Assembly (NCBI GenBank): GCA_036435485.1
Contig: CM071600.1
Span: forward strand, 53,813,546-53,877,545
Reading direction: 5' to 3'
DNA from: Saposhnikovia divaricata
Taxonomy: Eukaryota; Streptophyta; Magnoliopsida; Apiales; Apiaceae
Length of the DNA: 64,000 bases
Below, piece by piece: positions 12,400-24,178 of this stretch. Each line of letters starts with the position of its first letter. Within the stretch, counting starts at the first letter, position 1. Below the pieces are notes generated by a model. That model did no database searches. It worked only from the letters and a program-made list of their open reading frames with translations, and was not told the origin of the DNA. The position numbers were made by a program, and so were the translations under genes.

Positions 12400-13200
12400 A
12401 GGACTTTTCTCATAAATACTCCAATATATAAATATTTTTGTAAAAATACAGTTATTTTAAAGTTCTTTTGCAAAAATACCATCTTTTTGGAAAAAATTGT
12501 AAAAATACGGGATGCAACTACATTCAACCAGATGCAACTATTTTGTCAATTTAGTAAAAATACTATCTTATTTGTAAGGGTTGTATCTTATTTGTAATGG
12601 TTGTGCAGCAGGTTGCATCTGGTTGAATGTAGTTGCATATGCAACTGAATGTAACTAAAAATTGTAATTTAAATTTTCATTTTTTACCAACTTCCAAATC
12701 TATATAAGGGCTGAGCATCATCAAAAAATGGAAATTGAACTTTTAGTTTTTAGTTGCATTCAGTTACATCTGATTGAATGTAGTTGCACATGTAACTGAA
12801 TGCAACTAAAAATTGTAATTAGAATTTTCATTTTTTTTACCAACTTCCTGATCTATATAAGGGTTGAGTCATCAAAAAATGAAAATTGAACTTTTAATTT
12901 TTAGTTGCATTCAGTTGCATATGTAGTTGCGTTCAGTTGTATGTAGTTCCATGTGGTTGCATTCAGTCGCAACTGTTACAAAAAAAAGGTATGAGTGCCC
13001 CTGCGGGGCGGGTGGAAAATAGATCGGAGATGGAGGGAGGAGGGCGGAGATGGAGGGAGGAGGAAGGACGAAGAATGGTGGTTGGAGAAGAATGGGGTTG
13101 AAGAAGATGGGGTATATTTGTAATTAAGATAGTATAAAATAGTATATTTTCAATTAATTTGAAAAGATAGTATTTTTATAATAACTAATTAAAAACCTAA
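12400..13200. repeat. AT-rich element with GTTGCATTCAGTTGCA words and a 151-bp tandem duplication
   Basis: Two units, beginning at 12623 and 12774, repeat with a 151-bp period (TTGAATGTAGTTGCA, a TTTTCATTTTTT run, CTATATAAGGG, GAAATTGAACTTTTA). They are surrounded by further TTGCATTCAGTTGCA-type words up to about 12990. The outer parts carry TTTTTGTAAAAATAC-like words that recur in inverted form near 13140-13190, suggesting weak terminal inverted repeats. A purine-rich GGAGGGAGGAGG block lies at 13028-13075. It is non-coding and resembles a Mutator-like or foldback element, but no target duplication was identified. Confidence 0.5.
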
Positions 13201-13329
13201 TATATTTGTTAAATTTCCTTTATTTTATTATGTTTTTTAAGAATTTTTGAGTTAATAATTGGAAATTTTTTTTCTTTTTTAAAGGATGATAATAAGCCAT
13301 CTCTTCTAAATGTAAGATTCCCAGTTGTG

Positions 13330-13503
13330 TACAATTAAATCTCGATAAATGAAAATGCTTGGGACCGAAAAATTTTATTAATTAATCGAGATTATTCATT
13401 TATCGAGGTCAAAAATACATTATCTCCATTATGTTTGAACTGAAAAAAATAATTTATTTAATGAGATTATTCATTTATCTAATATTTATTTATCGAGGTT
13501 GTA
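13330..13503. mobile_element. pogo/mariner (Emigrant-like) MITE
   Basis: The ends read TACAATTAAATCTCGATAAAT and, inverted, TACAACCTCGATAAATAAAT. The interior has CTTGGGACCGAAA and repeated CATTTATC(GAGG) words. This composition is typical of plant Emigrant/Lemi-type MITEs. Terminal TA dinucleotides fit a TA target but do not prove it. It has no coding capacity. Confidence 0.6.
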
Positions 13504-14016
13504 AAATACATATGCTGATGGATATCAGCAGATGCACCGACAAAGAATATGGTGTATTGTTTTGATTTCTGTGTTAGCAGCTTCTTCATCTTTTCCTTTC
13601 TGTTTTTTTGTCAGGTTCTTTTTAGCAAATAAATAAACTTCTTTTCTTTTTATTTGAACTACTGTAATAATAAAAAAACAAATAGTTAATTTCTTCTTTC
13701 TTTTCTTTTTTTGCTGATAGAGTAATCAATAATAATATAAAATGAATTTGAACAAGTTTAGGTGATAGATATGCTAGATAAATCGGCAACAAAAATTTGA
13801 AACACATATTCAGAGTTCATGAGTTTCTGTACTCTCATGAAAAACTTGATAGCATCAGAATTCAAAAATCCGAATGTATTAAAGGCAAAAGACAACTCTG
13901 TTGATTATGTTTACAAATAATTTGATCATACTTATCCACCTTTGTTTTGACCGTCTTAGTTACACTGTTTGGTCAAATTATAAAAATCCCGTTACCGGGA
14001 TCGCTCAACGATAAAA
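13504..14016. other. intergenic DNA, nothing recognised
   Basis: A pyrimidine/adenine-rich segment with short open frames only and no element ends. It forms the left flank of the LTR retrotransposon that starts at 14022. Confidence 0.35.
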
Positions 14017-14021
14017 ATACC

Positions 14022-14508
14022 TGTTGTTGGAGTCGTAACAACACGAAATCGGAGGTTTCCTGGAATAATAAACCGAATTGTATGAATGTGACTGTTTTAG
14101 GGAATTTAGGGTTCATGAAAAAAGAGGGGGCTGGACTTGGCAGGTGTCTCGATTTGTCTCGTGTATCGGTCATCTCTTCTGCCAAGATGCCTGCGTACCT
14201 ATATGTTTATATAGGATCAAGCCTACGCAGTTCTGTGAAATTGATTTGTGTCTATCCTTAGAGACTTTAGGATAAACTTCGTTAATCTGGGTAATTACTG
14301 ATTTTATCTGATTTAATCTTATCGTTGTGATATCTTCCTGATTTGAAGAATATCGTTTGGAGATATTTTCTATCATTAATTGATTAGTATTGATTATTTT
14401 CTCTTTCAGAGAGAGGAAATAATTAACTTGGGGGTTAAGTTAATTATTATTAGATTCATATTTGGAAATTTGGGAGATATTAGAGGCAACCGAAAATATG
14501 GCGTAACA
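14022..14508 (-). repeat. LTR (3' LTR of the minus-strand element)
   Basis: It is 487 bp long and pairs with 16219-16712. The minus strand carries a TATA box (TATATAAAC, within 14201-14213) that fits the minus orientation. Small indels distinguish it from its partner near 14031 (AGTCG against AGGAATTTCG). Confidence 0.9.
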
Positions 14509-14824
14509 ACTACCCCCAATTCTTCAGTGTAGCTTGCTGCAGTGGAGAACTAAGCATGCTTCGATCTTCCAAATTTCACGAGTCACTAAAACACCTAGGA
14601 GAGAAAGATTAGTAAAAAATATGGAGCACCAAGGTGCTCGTAATATACATGTAGATGTAAATAAGACAATATGCAATGTGTAAAAAAGAATAAGTTTTGT
14701 AGGTGTGAGAGGATGTATCTTGGAGAGCCATCCAAGCATTATTCATAGAGTCGTGCAAAGCTTTCCGAGCAATACCCTGAAAAGCAAATATTCAAAGAAA
14801 TATCCTCCATTAAGCACTCCGAAA

Positions 14825-15390
14825 TACACTCCTCAAAGAAGGACGTATTTTAGAGTTTCCGTAACGTATTCCAGAAAATATCCTTCTCAAAGAAGGTCAT
14901 ATCCACCAGAATTTCCATAAATGCTTCAGAGATATCCCTCCTCACAGGAGGTGGATTTTCCGAAGCTCGAACCTTGATGAGGCGCCGGAAGTACGGACAT
15001 CCCCACGGAAGTACGATTTTTGCAAGGATTTAGTAATTTAGGGTACTCTCCTCAAAGGAGATCAGTTTTTGTTCAGAAATACCCTCCTCACAGGAGGTGG
15101 ACTTTCCGAAGCTCGAACCTTGATGAGGCGCCGGAAGTACGGACATCCCCCCGGAAGTACGGTTTTTGCAAGGATTTTGATAATTTGGGATACCCTCCTC
15201 AAAGAAGATCGTTCCCCATTCCAGAAATACCCTCCTCACAGGAGGTGGATTTTTCGAAGATCTCTTCATTTTCACTAAGACTCTCCTTAGAGGAGATCGT
15301 CTTTTAAATAAATCACAAAGACCCTCCTTAGAGGAGGTCGTCTAACACAAAAAAAAAAAAAATAAGGGAGACCCTCCTTAGAGGAGGTCA
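14825..15390. repeat. array of short palindromes inside the LTR element
   Basis: About ten imperfect palindromes of the form CCTCCTCACAGGAGG, CCTCCTTAGAGGAGG or TCCTCAAAGAAGGA recur here, for example near 14938, 15048, 15082, 15230, 15322 and 15371. Part of the array is a 145-148-bp tandem repeat (about 14937-15250) that also contains CCGAAGCTCGAACCTTGATG. Each palindrome could form a stem of 5-6 bp in RNA. The next 270 bp carry three copies of CTCTTCGAATAAGAG, another hairpin-forming word. Confidence 0.8.
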
Positions 15391-16218
15391 TCTTCCCAAA
15401 GTCAAAGCACCCAATATTCTTCCAAAAAAAAATATCAGCAACACTTGAAGGCACTTCTAAAAAATAATCAACTCTTCGAATAAGAGCCTTCCAAATATTA
15501 CCCATGCAAAGGAGAGCGTTCTAAAATAATAAATTCTTCGAATAAGAGCCCTTCAAAATTTATCCCTAGAAAAGAGGGTCATCCAAAATATTACCCCCAC
15601 AAAGGAGGGCCTTCCAAAATAATAAACTCTTCGAATAAGAGCCTTCCAAAATCATGTACCACGAAGATTACACCAAAAATCTTGAAAATCTTCAAATACA
15701 AATTCTGCCCAGATCTGTTTTTGACGGTTTTGACCATCTAAACGATTTTTTCTTGAAAAACACAAAACACGAAAGTTGTAGATAACGAAAAGATCTTTCC
15801 GGCAATATATGGTTCATCAAAAACGGACTTATAACGAATCGGGAATCAAAGAAAACGTTTGCTGTTTGATTTCTTGATGCTGAAAAACGAGATCTGATTG
15901 TTTTTTGTGATTTCGAGAATAGATCGATATATAATCTGATAAAACTCAAAGAACGAAAGTTATAGACAATTTAAAAAGCTTTCCGAATCAGTAAAAATCA
16001 TCAAAATCCAACATGTAATGAATTTAATACGAATTTTATAAGATAACAGATTTGTATGGACAAAATCATAAGAAAACTTATCTTAATTAAGAATAGAGCC
16101 ACCGTCTTTGTCGTTTTGCTCCTCCATTAAAGCAGCTCCAGATCCATAATAACCCCCCATGCGTATGAATTGATTGTCCTCCACAATCAACAAATAAACC
16201 CCTCCTTCTAGCGCCAAT

Positions 16219-16712
16219 TGTTGTTGGAGGAATTTCGTAACAACACGAAATCGGAGGTTTGCTGGAATAATAGAGCGAATTGTATGAATGTGACTGTTTT
16301 AGGGGATTTAGGGTTTATGAAAAAAGAGGGGGCTGGACTTGGCAGGTGTCTCGATTTGTCTCGTGTATCGGTTATCTCGTCTGCCAAGATGCCTGCGTAC
16401 CTATATGTTTATATAGGATCAAGCGTACGCAGTTCTGTGAAATTGATTTGTGTCTATCCCTTAGAGACTTTAGGATAAACTTCGTTAATCTGGGTAATTA
16501 CTGATTTTATCTGATTTAATCTTATCGTTGTGATATCTTCCTGATTTGAAGAATATCGTTTGGAGATATTTTCTATCATTAATTGATTAGTATTGATTAT
16601 TTCCTCGTTTCAGAGAGAGGAAATAATTAACTTGGAGGTTAAGTTAATTATTATTAGATTCATATTTGGAAATTTGGGAGATATTAGAGGCAACCGAAAA
16701 TATGGCGTAACA
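16219..16712 (-). repeat. LTR (5' LTR of the minus-strand element)
   Basis: It is 494 bp long. A minus-strand TATA box lies at 16403-16415, so transcription of the element would start a few tens of bases to the left of it. The adjoining sequence at 16195-16218 is the primer-binding-site region. Confidence 0.9.
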
Positions 16713-16717
16713 ATACC

Positions 16718-17540
16718 TTTAAGCTTGATCATGCTTATTATGTTTTTGGAAATATGGTTCACTTGCACTGTTACATATTTGTTGATTTTATACTTTAATT
16801 ATGTGACGTTAAATTAGGAATAAAATTGTGGTCTTGGTATATGTTGAGCTGGTTATCGCGATTTCTATTCAGTTGCTAATTGTCATTTGATTCAGAGTTT
16901 TTGATTGCATTTGTTCTAGTTTATCAGAGAAGAGCTGGACAGAGTGGTAAAAGCTACTAGTATAAAAGTTGAGATAAAATCACAAACACCCGGCCAACTA
17001 ATGAGGAAGTAGTAATTTATTGAACCAAGTAGTACATTTGGTAGAGGACGATGAATCCTATTATTTAACCTACTTCCTTAATAAGCATAAACATGGCACT
17101 ATTATGCCTTGTGAAATACAGAATCGTTACATGACCCTTCCTGCATGTAGGCGAGAGACGGCAGTTATATGTGGAATATCTGTAGGGAGAGCAAAAGCTG
17201 TTTTGGTAACTTGACTTCTTACGCAAAGACGGTCCAATGCAGAGTTCTGATTTGTGAATAATGCTGGTGAAGAAGTCTCCCTTGACATCGGCTGTCTGGA
17301 AACAAGACGACCTACTGCAGCTTCTTCATGGCGGTGTGGATGGGTACTATGCTGGGGAACTTTCTTCCTGCAGCGGTTTTCCATTAGAGCTTTTGCTTAT
17401 TTTATGCAGTGTACTAGTTGTATTGCTTGTGATTTAATATTTATGCTCTACCCTTGCCTGTTTATATAGAACACAATGAAGAATAACTTTAATAGTGAAA
17501 CAACTATTTAATTATTCTCCGTCTTCCTAAATGATGAAAA
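16718..17540. other. intergenic DNA, possible gene relic
   Basis: Base composition at 17020-17470 is more balanced than in the surroundings, and a short open frame exists at 17020-17214. No domain was recognised and splice sites cannot be assigned. The LTR element at 14022-16712 inserted at the left edge of this stretch. Confidence 0.35.
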
Positions 17541-17554
17541 CTTGATCGACATAA

Positions 17555-17905
17555 TTTGAATTACTGAGTTGTCGATGATGCTAAACCTGAGATGACCCGT
17601 TATTCTTGACAGACTAAACAAACCAAAGCATGCAAGCCACTTGAGATGGCAATAATTTGTGTGCTAATTCAATTGCAAGAATCAGCTGTCTCATCTTCTT
17701 GTTCCCAGATTCTCAAACTCATAATAGTAAGATCGATCCTCGATCCATACAAAATCCATGATGCATTTTGATTTGATGCGCAAACAGCTCATCATCTTAC
17801 ACATAGAGAATAATGTATTTTATCATAGTATAGTAGTATGTAGATACTTGCATAATAATGTTACAATGTACGTTGCTTAAAGTTCTGGTGGTCGCTACCT
17901 TTGAA
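17555..17905. repeat. duplicated segment, copy A (right end carries a hAT insertion)
   Basis: It matches copy B at 19186-19488 over about 340 bp, with shared words GATGATGCTAAACCTGA, CACTTGAGATGGCAATAAT and TGTCTCATCTTCTTGTTCCC. Copy A is interrupted at 17906 by a 535-bp hAT element; the match resumes after it as CTTTGAAGTCCT. No coding function is recognised. Confidence 0.85.
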
Positions 17906-18440
17906 CAGAGCCGGCCCTGAGCATGTGCGACATGTTCGATTGCACAGGGCACTCCATTTTACTATGGCACATTTTTTTAGGTAGGTGTATATATGTATGT
18001 ATATTTTATTTGAAAAAAAAAAGTTAAGTTTAATTTTAAAGGTTAAAAAAATTTGTAAATGAGAAAAAAGTTGAAAATGGTGTTGTCAAAATAATTAAAA
18101 AATTATTATATTGAGCAAAATAAGAAAATATTATACTTACACGCAATTTTGCTTTCAAATTTCAACTAATACTAATTATTTTTATTGTTAACCGTGTAGA
18201 CTATAAATATCATTAAAGTTATTAAATGTTTTTGGTTGACAACTTACACATAAATATATTTTTACAATTACAATGTAATAGTTCAGTTTATCAATTATTC
18301 ATTTATGAACGTGTTATGTTTTTTTACAAATTTCAGTTAATGGTTAATATTTTATGTAGTTGTTAAAAAAAATTTATTAGTATTAGGGCACTTTTTTTTT
18401 TGTTTTGCACAGGGCATCCAAAATCTCTGGACCGGCTCTG
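17906..18440. mobile_element. non-autonomous hAT element
   Basis: The ends are CAGAGCCGGCCCTGAG and, inverted, CAGAGCCGGTCCAGAG. A perfect 8-bp target duplication CCTTTGAA flanks it (17898-17905 and 18441-18448). The interior is 535 bp, AT-rich and non-coding. The paralogous segment at about 19470-19490 (CTAACTTTGAAGTCCT) lacks it and acts as an empty site. Confidence 0.93.
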
Positions 18441-18628
18441 CCTTTGAAGTCCTGTCAGTAGTGATAAAGTATGGAGAGGAGAGAAAAGTAGATTATAATG
18501 AAACTTGTTCTCAATTATAATAGAAGAGGGGCTTATATAGCCAACGTTCAACAATAATAAACGAAATTATCCTAACAAGGAAATCAACATAATAATAGAA
18601 CTATCCAATAATATGCTAATATTATGTG

Positions 18629-19107
18629 CGTGTTTGGCTTTTCATAAAGCCGGTAGCTTATAGCTTATAAGCCCATAAGAGCTTATGGGGGGTGTTTGCC
18701 TATTTAAGTTTTAGCTCAACTTATAACTTATATGTTGATAAGTCCTAACATTCAACTTTCAACTTAATCTTATTTCTCGATACACGCAATATATAATATC
18801 CTTCAAATCTTCAAAATTATATATCTTTTGACCCGTTCATTAAAAAATTGATATGCATATATCAAATTTCTCTACTCATCGATATCTATCCATTGACATC
18901 CATTGATATATATTAAAAAACAAATATTTTGAAAATAATAAAAAAAGTTAACTTATAAGTTCTGATTTACCAAACACTCTACTGATTTATAAGTTTTAAT
19001 TTACCAAACACTCTACTGACTTATAATTTCTGAGCTACTTATCACTTATATGACACTTATGCTTATAAGTCATAAGCTCCTCATTTTAAGGTAAGCCAAA
19101 CGGCTCC
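18629..19107. mobile_element. MITE of the GTTTGGCTT...AAGCCAAAC type
   Basis: The left end reads CGTGTTTGGCTTTTCATAA and the right end, inverted, GCCGTTTGGCTTACCTTAA. Both are followed by GCTTAT and CTTATAAG words. The interior is rich in ACTTATAAG and has no coding capacity. This is a common plant element style, probably hAT-related, but no convincing 8-bp duplication was seen, so the boundaries are approximate. Confidence 0.6.
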
Positions 19108-19126
19108 TATATATATTAACGAGTAG

Positions 19127-19532
19127 AATGGAGGAGCTATATGCATGGTTAGGAACTTAATCTGACATGAATTTAGTTATTGAGTGATCGATGATGCTAA
19201 ACCTGAGGTGACCACTTATTCTTGATAGACAAAACAGATCAAAGCATACAAAGCCACTTGAGATGGCAATAATTTGCTAGCTTCAATTGCAGGAATCAAC
19301 TGTCTCATCTTCTTGTTCCCTGATTCTCAAACTCACAACATTAAGATCGATAAAAACAAAATTCATCATGCCTTTGGATTAGATACGCAAACAGCTCATC
19401 TTACACATTGAGATTAATGTATTTTGTCACAGTATAATAATCATATAATGTACATTGCTGAAAGATCTGGTGGGAAGCTAACTTTGAAGTCCTATCACTT
19501 TGAAGTGGAGGAGCTATATGCATGGTTAGGGA
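19127..19532. repeat. duplicated segment, copy B, bounded by short direct repeats
   Basis: It is the partner of 17555-17905. The words GGAGGAGCTATATGCATGG occur at about 19130 and again at about 19507, so this copy lies between short direct repeats about 377 bp apart. It has no hAT insertion at the position equivalent to 17898-17905. Confidence 0.75.
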
Positions 19533-20480
19533 CTGGCCAATCCATTGGCCAACACAAACATGCATGGGAGACATGGAAGCAATTCTTATGGACTTTCTAA
19601 AGCTAGAGTATAATGGTATTAGGTGACTTGACACCACTCCTGCATCTCCACTAATTACCAGCCCCATTAACCTTTGCAATTACCAGAATCAGGTCATGAC
19701 AAGACTCTACTCTCCACTTACATCTCTCGGAGGCCAGTATGGAACAACTGGCCTTTACTTTGGAGTTCTTATTTGTTTATCATGATGACAATTGAGCACA
19801 AAGAAAAAGCAGCTTTTGGTGATGATATTCAATAAATATTTCAAAAATTCCAATAATATCTGAACATATTTAATAAGGATTTTGTATTTTATTGAAAAAA
19901 TCTGGAATTATTCAATTAAGATTTTACAAAATTTCTGAAAATCCGATGGCATCAAATATTGATTGATTTTAATAATTTTTTATAACATGATAGATTTTAA
20001 TGAATTCATCGTGAAAACCTATATCCGTCACTAAATTCCGTTGGTAATATCAAAAGAACTGATACTTTAGTTTGACATCAGTAAAACAAGCGGTTGCAAC
20101 CACACCCCCATTGACTGAAAACTTGAAACTAGAATTATGGTCCGACATCGATTGAATCGTTCTATAAGACTAATAAAAGTGTGAAACTGATTCAGCAAAA
20201 AAAAATTGCAAAGGTGAATACAGCTAATTACTGCATTCGCTAATCAGTCTAGTCTACCTGACTCTACCATCTCTGTCTCACATCAAGATATTCAGAACAG
20301 ACTATACGTTACAGCCATAATAATATATAGAGCTCACTTTCAACTTTCAAGATTGTAATATCGTTTCTTCTTTATTGAAACATTCAAGATTGTAATATCT
20401 TGATACATTATAATTTTTCTTCACACAAATCATTGCCCATTGGTTTACTTCTATTGTTTCTATTACAATGAAAAGCTTTG
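19533..20480. other. intergenic DNA downstream of the reductase gene
   Basis: No open frame or transposon end was recognised. The right end contains the likely 3' untranslated region of the minus-strand reductase gene, whose stop codon is at 20500. Confidence 0.35.
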
Positions 20481-20499
20481 GTCCATGTAACTTAATAAA

Positions 20500-23400
20500 T
20501 TATAGCTTGCTGTTTGGTAGCCCAATTGGGGTTTCTCTAGACCTCTTCTCTACTGTTCGTGAAAGTTGCTTCACTGCTTCTTTAGGGATATGCCGAGGGT
20601 GGCTCAACCACAATCCTCCATCAAGAACCAAAGTTGCCCCATTTATATATTTGCCTACAAGCAGAGAAGGTCAAATGAGTTTTTGGTCATCTGGGGCAAT
20701 CACCCATTTAAGGCAAATATAACGGCAATATCAGCATAATTTCCAGAATACCGATGAGAGAAAAGAGTGACATACGGTTCAAGCTTATAGAATGGTTACA
20801 GGAAAGAACATTAGAAACTATACTATGATTTACTATCTAACAAAAAGTTCTTAGCATTGGTAATTTTTTTAAAAAGTCTGTACACCCACTGAACGTGTGA
20901 CAGGGACAGGGTTGTAAGTATTTGGGACGATAAACTTCAGAAAACACAACTAAGCTAAACATCAGGAAGCCTCCTAAGAAAATTCAATCATTCAGGGTCA
21001 ACTTTTACAGAATAATCACACCACAGGGAGTCAAAGTGACATCGTTGTGTCTAAAATGATCAACGTTCATAAATGCCAATGTTTGGATCTTGTTGCTGGA
21101 TATAGATTGAGCAGAAAAGCTGAGAGATTGTAGAACCTAAAGATTTCTCATGATTAGAATCTCAAACATGAATCCGAGTTGTGACTTGCTATTTTCAGAA
21201 CTTTCTATAGATGTGTTTCCTAATTATTCCTTTTTCTCTGATTCCTTTCTTTATGTTTATGTCTTAAATATAACAGATATATTATATATGCAATAAGCAT
21301 ACAATTTTCACACTTACAGAATAAAGATATCCAACTCGTTAGCAAAAAAAACTGTCCAGTAGGTGGTTATAACTAAAATTTATCTAATTAATTTAGCAAC
21401 AAAAAAAAAGTTATCTAATTAACATGCTAAAGTTCTTCAAATATATATCTGACCTGCATCACACGCGAGATATACAGCAGCCATAGCAATATCCCATTTC
21501 TCCCCCAATTTAAATAGAGGATCTGCTGGAGTTGAACTCTCTATCTCTTTAGGTGCAAGTTTGCTGGTACCAGCCGTGTCTCCAATAGGTCCTGGTGCAA
21601 TTCCATTGACTCTTATATCATAATCTGTCCCCCATTCTAGTGCTAAGCTCCTCGTAATGCTATCAACTGCTGCCTAGTAACGGAAACATAATCAACGATT
21701 CCATCAAGAAATTAAATAACGTTAACCATGATACTGTAATATGTCAACATACCTTGGCAGCAGAAACATGAATTTGATACCAAGTTGCCGTATAATGCAA
21801 CGTCGCACTTATGTTTATAATTAATCCACCTTTGGATGGATCCTTTCCTGGTCCCCCTTTCTTTAGATACTTGAGTGCTTCATGGCACACAGTAAAAGTG
21901 CCAACTGCATCAATATCTACCACTACATAACAGACCAAACAAACAGAAATATACCTGTTAATCTGTTACATACCTCAAGAGCCTTAAATAAAAATTTAAA
22001 AGAAAAACTGTATGAAGATTAACAACAACAATATTAGAATGGCAGCAGTACAGGCATTTTTTATCAGGTTCAAAATCTCCATAAACAATTATTTTTATTG
22101 AAAAGCTCAAATATTCCATTAAAAACCTGTCCGGAAGCCATTGGGGCTCAGATCCTCTGCTGGTACCAGGAAGTTTCCAGCTGCGGCATTCACTAGAATG
22201 TCAAGCTTACCAAAATGTTTAATAGTTGCCTCCAAAACATTAACTACGTCGTCTCTTTTGCGCACATCTCCCACAATCCCAATAGCCTGCAAGAAAATCA
22301 GAGGGTATTCTTGTCTAAATATGAGCCTATCACAGTCACTCCAAACATTTTGTAGGTGCTTTGTGAGTTTGTGTTACTGGAATAATTTATCAAATGAGAA
22401 AGTTGAAAAAAAACTGAACATGTAAATAATATCCCAGAGAATGAACAAAATGACTAATACATTTCACATAATAGAAAACCATTTATTTAAATACACACAG
22501 AAAACAAGCAGTCTACCATAGCAGTAAACTGTTATCACGAGTAAGAAAACTTCGAAAATGTGAATATATAGTTGGGCTCTTTGAAATCTTGCAGCTTATA
22601 TTTGATATATGGAAATTAATTCAAGGTACATGAGAAGATATACTGATATAGCCTCACTTGGTTATAATATTGCTGGCCAAACAAATACTTATAGCCTCAC
22701 TTGGTTATAATATTGCTGGCCAAACAAATACTTATAGCCTCACTTGGTTATAATATTGCTGGCCAAACATATACTTGCATATGTTTTTAAAAATCCTATT
22801 CAACAGCATAAACTTGTCCAGGTGGGTGCACGTAATAATTGTTTCTAGGGCAGTAGATTATCTAAGTCATACCCAAATGCCAGAGAGCTGAAAATCAACT
22901 GTTACGAAATTATAGCGTGGAGTATGGGTTCAAGCTCAATGCGAATTAATGAGCGTGTTATGTTTATTTGGTTAAAAAAAATAGTATTTTGAGGCCGGTT
23001 CAAATTCAGCTCAATATAATTTCAATAATCGGTGTTCAAGAGTAAATTATAAAGTTTGGGTTGACACAGGACATTAATTAGGTTTGTAAAACATCTATTC
23101 AAGCTGAGCATGGGGTTTATCGGAACCAAACAGTGTGGCTCCATTATAGTTTCGGGACCGAAAATTTAAATTTAGGGGGCATTAGGTTCATTGTTAATGA
23201 GCCCGGTTAACGAGAATCGTACCATTAATCTAATGTGTTAGTAGTGTTTGGATTAACATTTGGGTAAATCATTCGCTTCCTGCCCCATGGGATTTCATAT
23301 CATTCTCATTCCCAATTCCCATTCTCATCAGTCATCTAAACGCCCCCTTAAGCACAGCTTGGTTCAACTTTCAAAATGACCAGAATCAATGTTATCCACT

Positions 23401-24178
23401 CAGCTCATTTACATAATTACATCCTAATTGCAATCTTAACAAGAGTTGCACTCCATAACAAACACCTTATATAACAAACAATAAAGAACACCTCATATCT
23501 AATCTAATATAAGAGTTCCGTCATGGCACCCAATACAAAAAATTGTTATTTTTTTACCCTCTATCCATCCAGCAAAAAAAATAAAAAAAATTAAAATTTA
23601 CTGTTCATGATGACGTCAATGATGACGTCAGCATGACTTCATCCTGAACAGTAAATTTTTAAAAAAAAAATATTGTTTTTTGATGGATTGATAGAGGGTA
23701 AGAAAATAACAATTTTTTGTATTAGGTGCTCCTGGCGGGCCATTGAATTTATTAGATCTAAGTGTCTTTATTATTTGTTATATAAGGGTGTTCTGGATGG
23801 AGCAATGGTCATCTTAACAAATATAAATAAACAAACATCTAACATAACTTTCTCATTCTAAAGACAACAAGAGATAAACACACAAAATATAAAAAGATTT
23901 AAGAATGTAAAGTAAGAAATTAGTTGAGTTTATTAAACAAAATAGAAGCCAGATGGGGTTACTACCGGAATGCCGAGAGAGGTAAGAGCAGAAACAGCAG
24001 AATCAACAACATGGTTCCTGCGACCCATAATTGAGATGGAAGCTCCATGTTTCCCCAGTTCCTCCGCTATTCCATACCCTATTCCTGATCCACCACCAGT
24101 TAAAAGTGCCACTTGCCCTTTTAGTAAATCTTGTTTAAATGGTGATCTTGATGAAGACGAAATTGACGACTCCATCAA
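20500..24178 (-). CDS. SDRB: peroxisomal 2,4-dienoyl-CoA reductase (SDR family), five exons
   Basis: Exons on the minus strand are 24178-23966, 22286-22127, 21922-21753, 21673-21454 and 20654-20500. All introns are GT-AG and the phases join to 305 aa. The cofactor motif TGGGSGIG is at residues 27-34, NAAAG at 104-108 and the SAAK lysine at 181. The classical YxxxK tyrosine is absent, as is usual for DECR2-type enzymes. The C-terminus is SKL, a type 1 peroxisomal import signal. The family reduces 2,4-dienoyl-CoA with NADPH to 3-enoyl-CoA, an auxiliary step in beta-oxidation of polyunsaturated fatty acids in peroxisomes. Similarity to Arabidopsis SDRB (At3g12800) extends end to end, including length. 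The first ATG (24178) is followed immediately by a second, and either could start translation. Intron 1 (1.68 kb) holds several repeats. Confidence 0.94.
22648..22776. repeat. 43-bp tandem triplication in intron 1 of the reductase gene
   Basis: Three near-identical units start at 22648, 22691 and 22734 (ATAGCCTCACTTGGTTATAA, then TATTGCTGGCCAAACA). The near identity indicates recent expansion. It lies well away from the splice sites. Confidence 0.9.
23175..23347. mobile_element. short PIF/Harbinger-like MITE in intron 1
   Basis: The left end GGGGGCATTAGG and the inverted right end GGGGGCGTTTAG are flanked by TTA on both sides (23172-23174 and 23348-23350), the 3-bp target duplication of PIF/Harbinger elements. 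The 173-bp interior includes TTCCCATTCTCAT and has no coding capacity. Confidence 0.75.
23520..23736. mobile_element. inverted-repeat MITE in intron 1
   Basis: The arms ACAAAAAATTGTTATTTT...TACCCTCTATC and their inverse enclose TTTACTGTTCATGATGACGT...CCTGAACAGTAAA. The arrangement (AT-rich arms, an ACTGTTCA...TGAACAGT core with CGTCA words and GGTGC(C/T)CC-type outer sequence) resembles the larger element at 31332-31741, so the two may be one family. The boundaries are approximate. Confidence 0.65.

Larger units (their letters stand above)
14022..16712 (-). mobile_element. non-autonomous LTR retrotransposon without coding capacity
   Basis: Two direct LTRs (14022-14508 and 16219-16712) flank 1.7 kb of internal DNA. 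The whole is bounded by the 5-bp duplication ATACC (14017-14021 and 16713-16717). Orientation is minus. Next to the right LTR the minus strand reads TGGCGCTAGAAGGAGGGG, a primer-binding-site-like sequence; next to the left LTR it reads ATTGGGGGTAG, a polypurine tract. The minus-strand LTR begins TGTTACGCC and ends CAACAACA. No gag or pol remnant is visible, so it depends on another element's proteins (LARD/TRIM-like). The LTRs look about 97% alike by eye, indicating moderate age. Confidence 0.92.
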
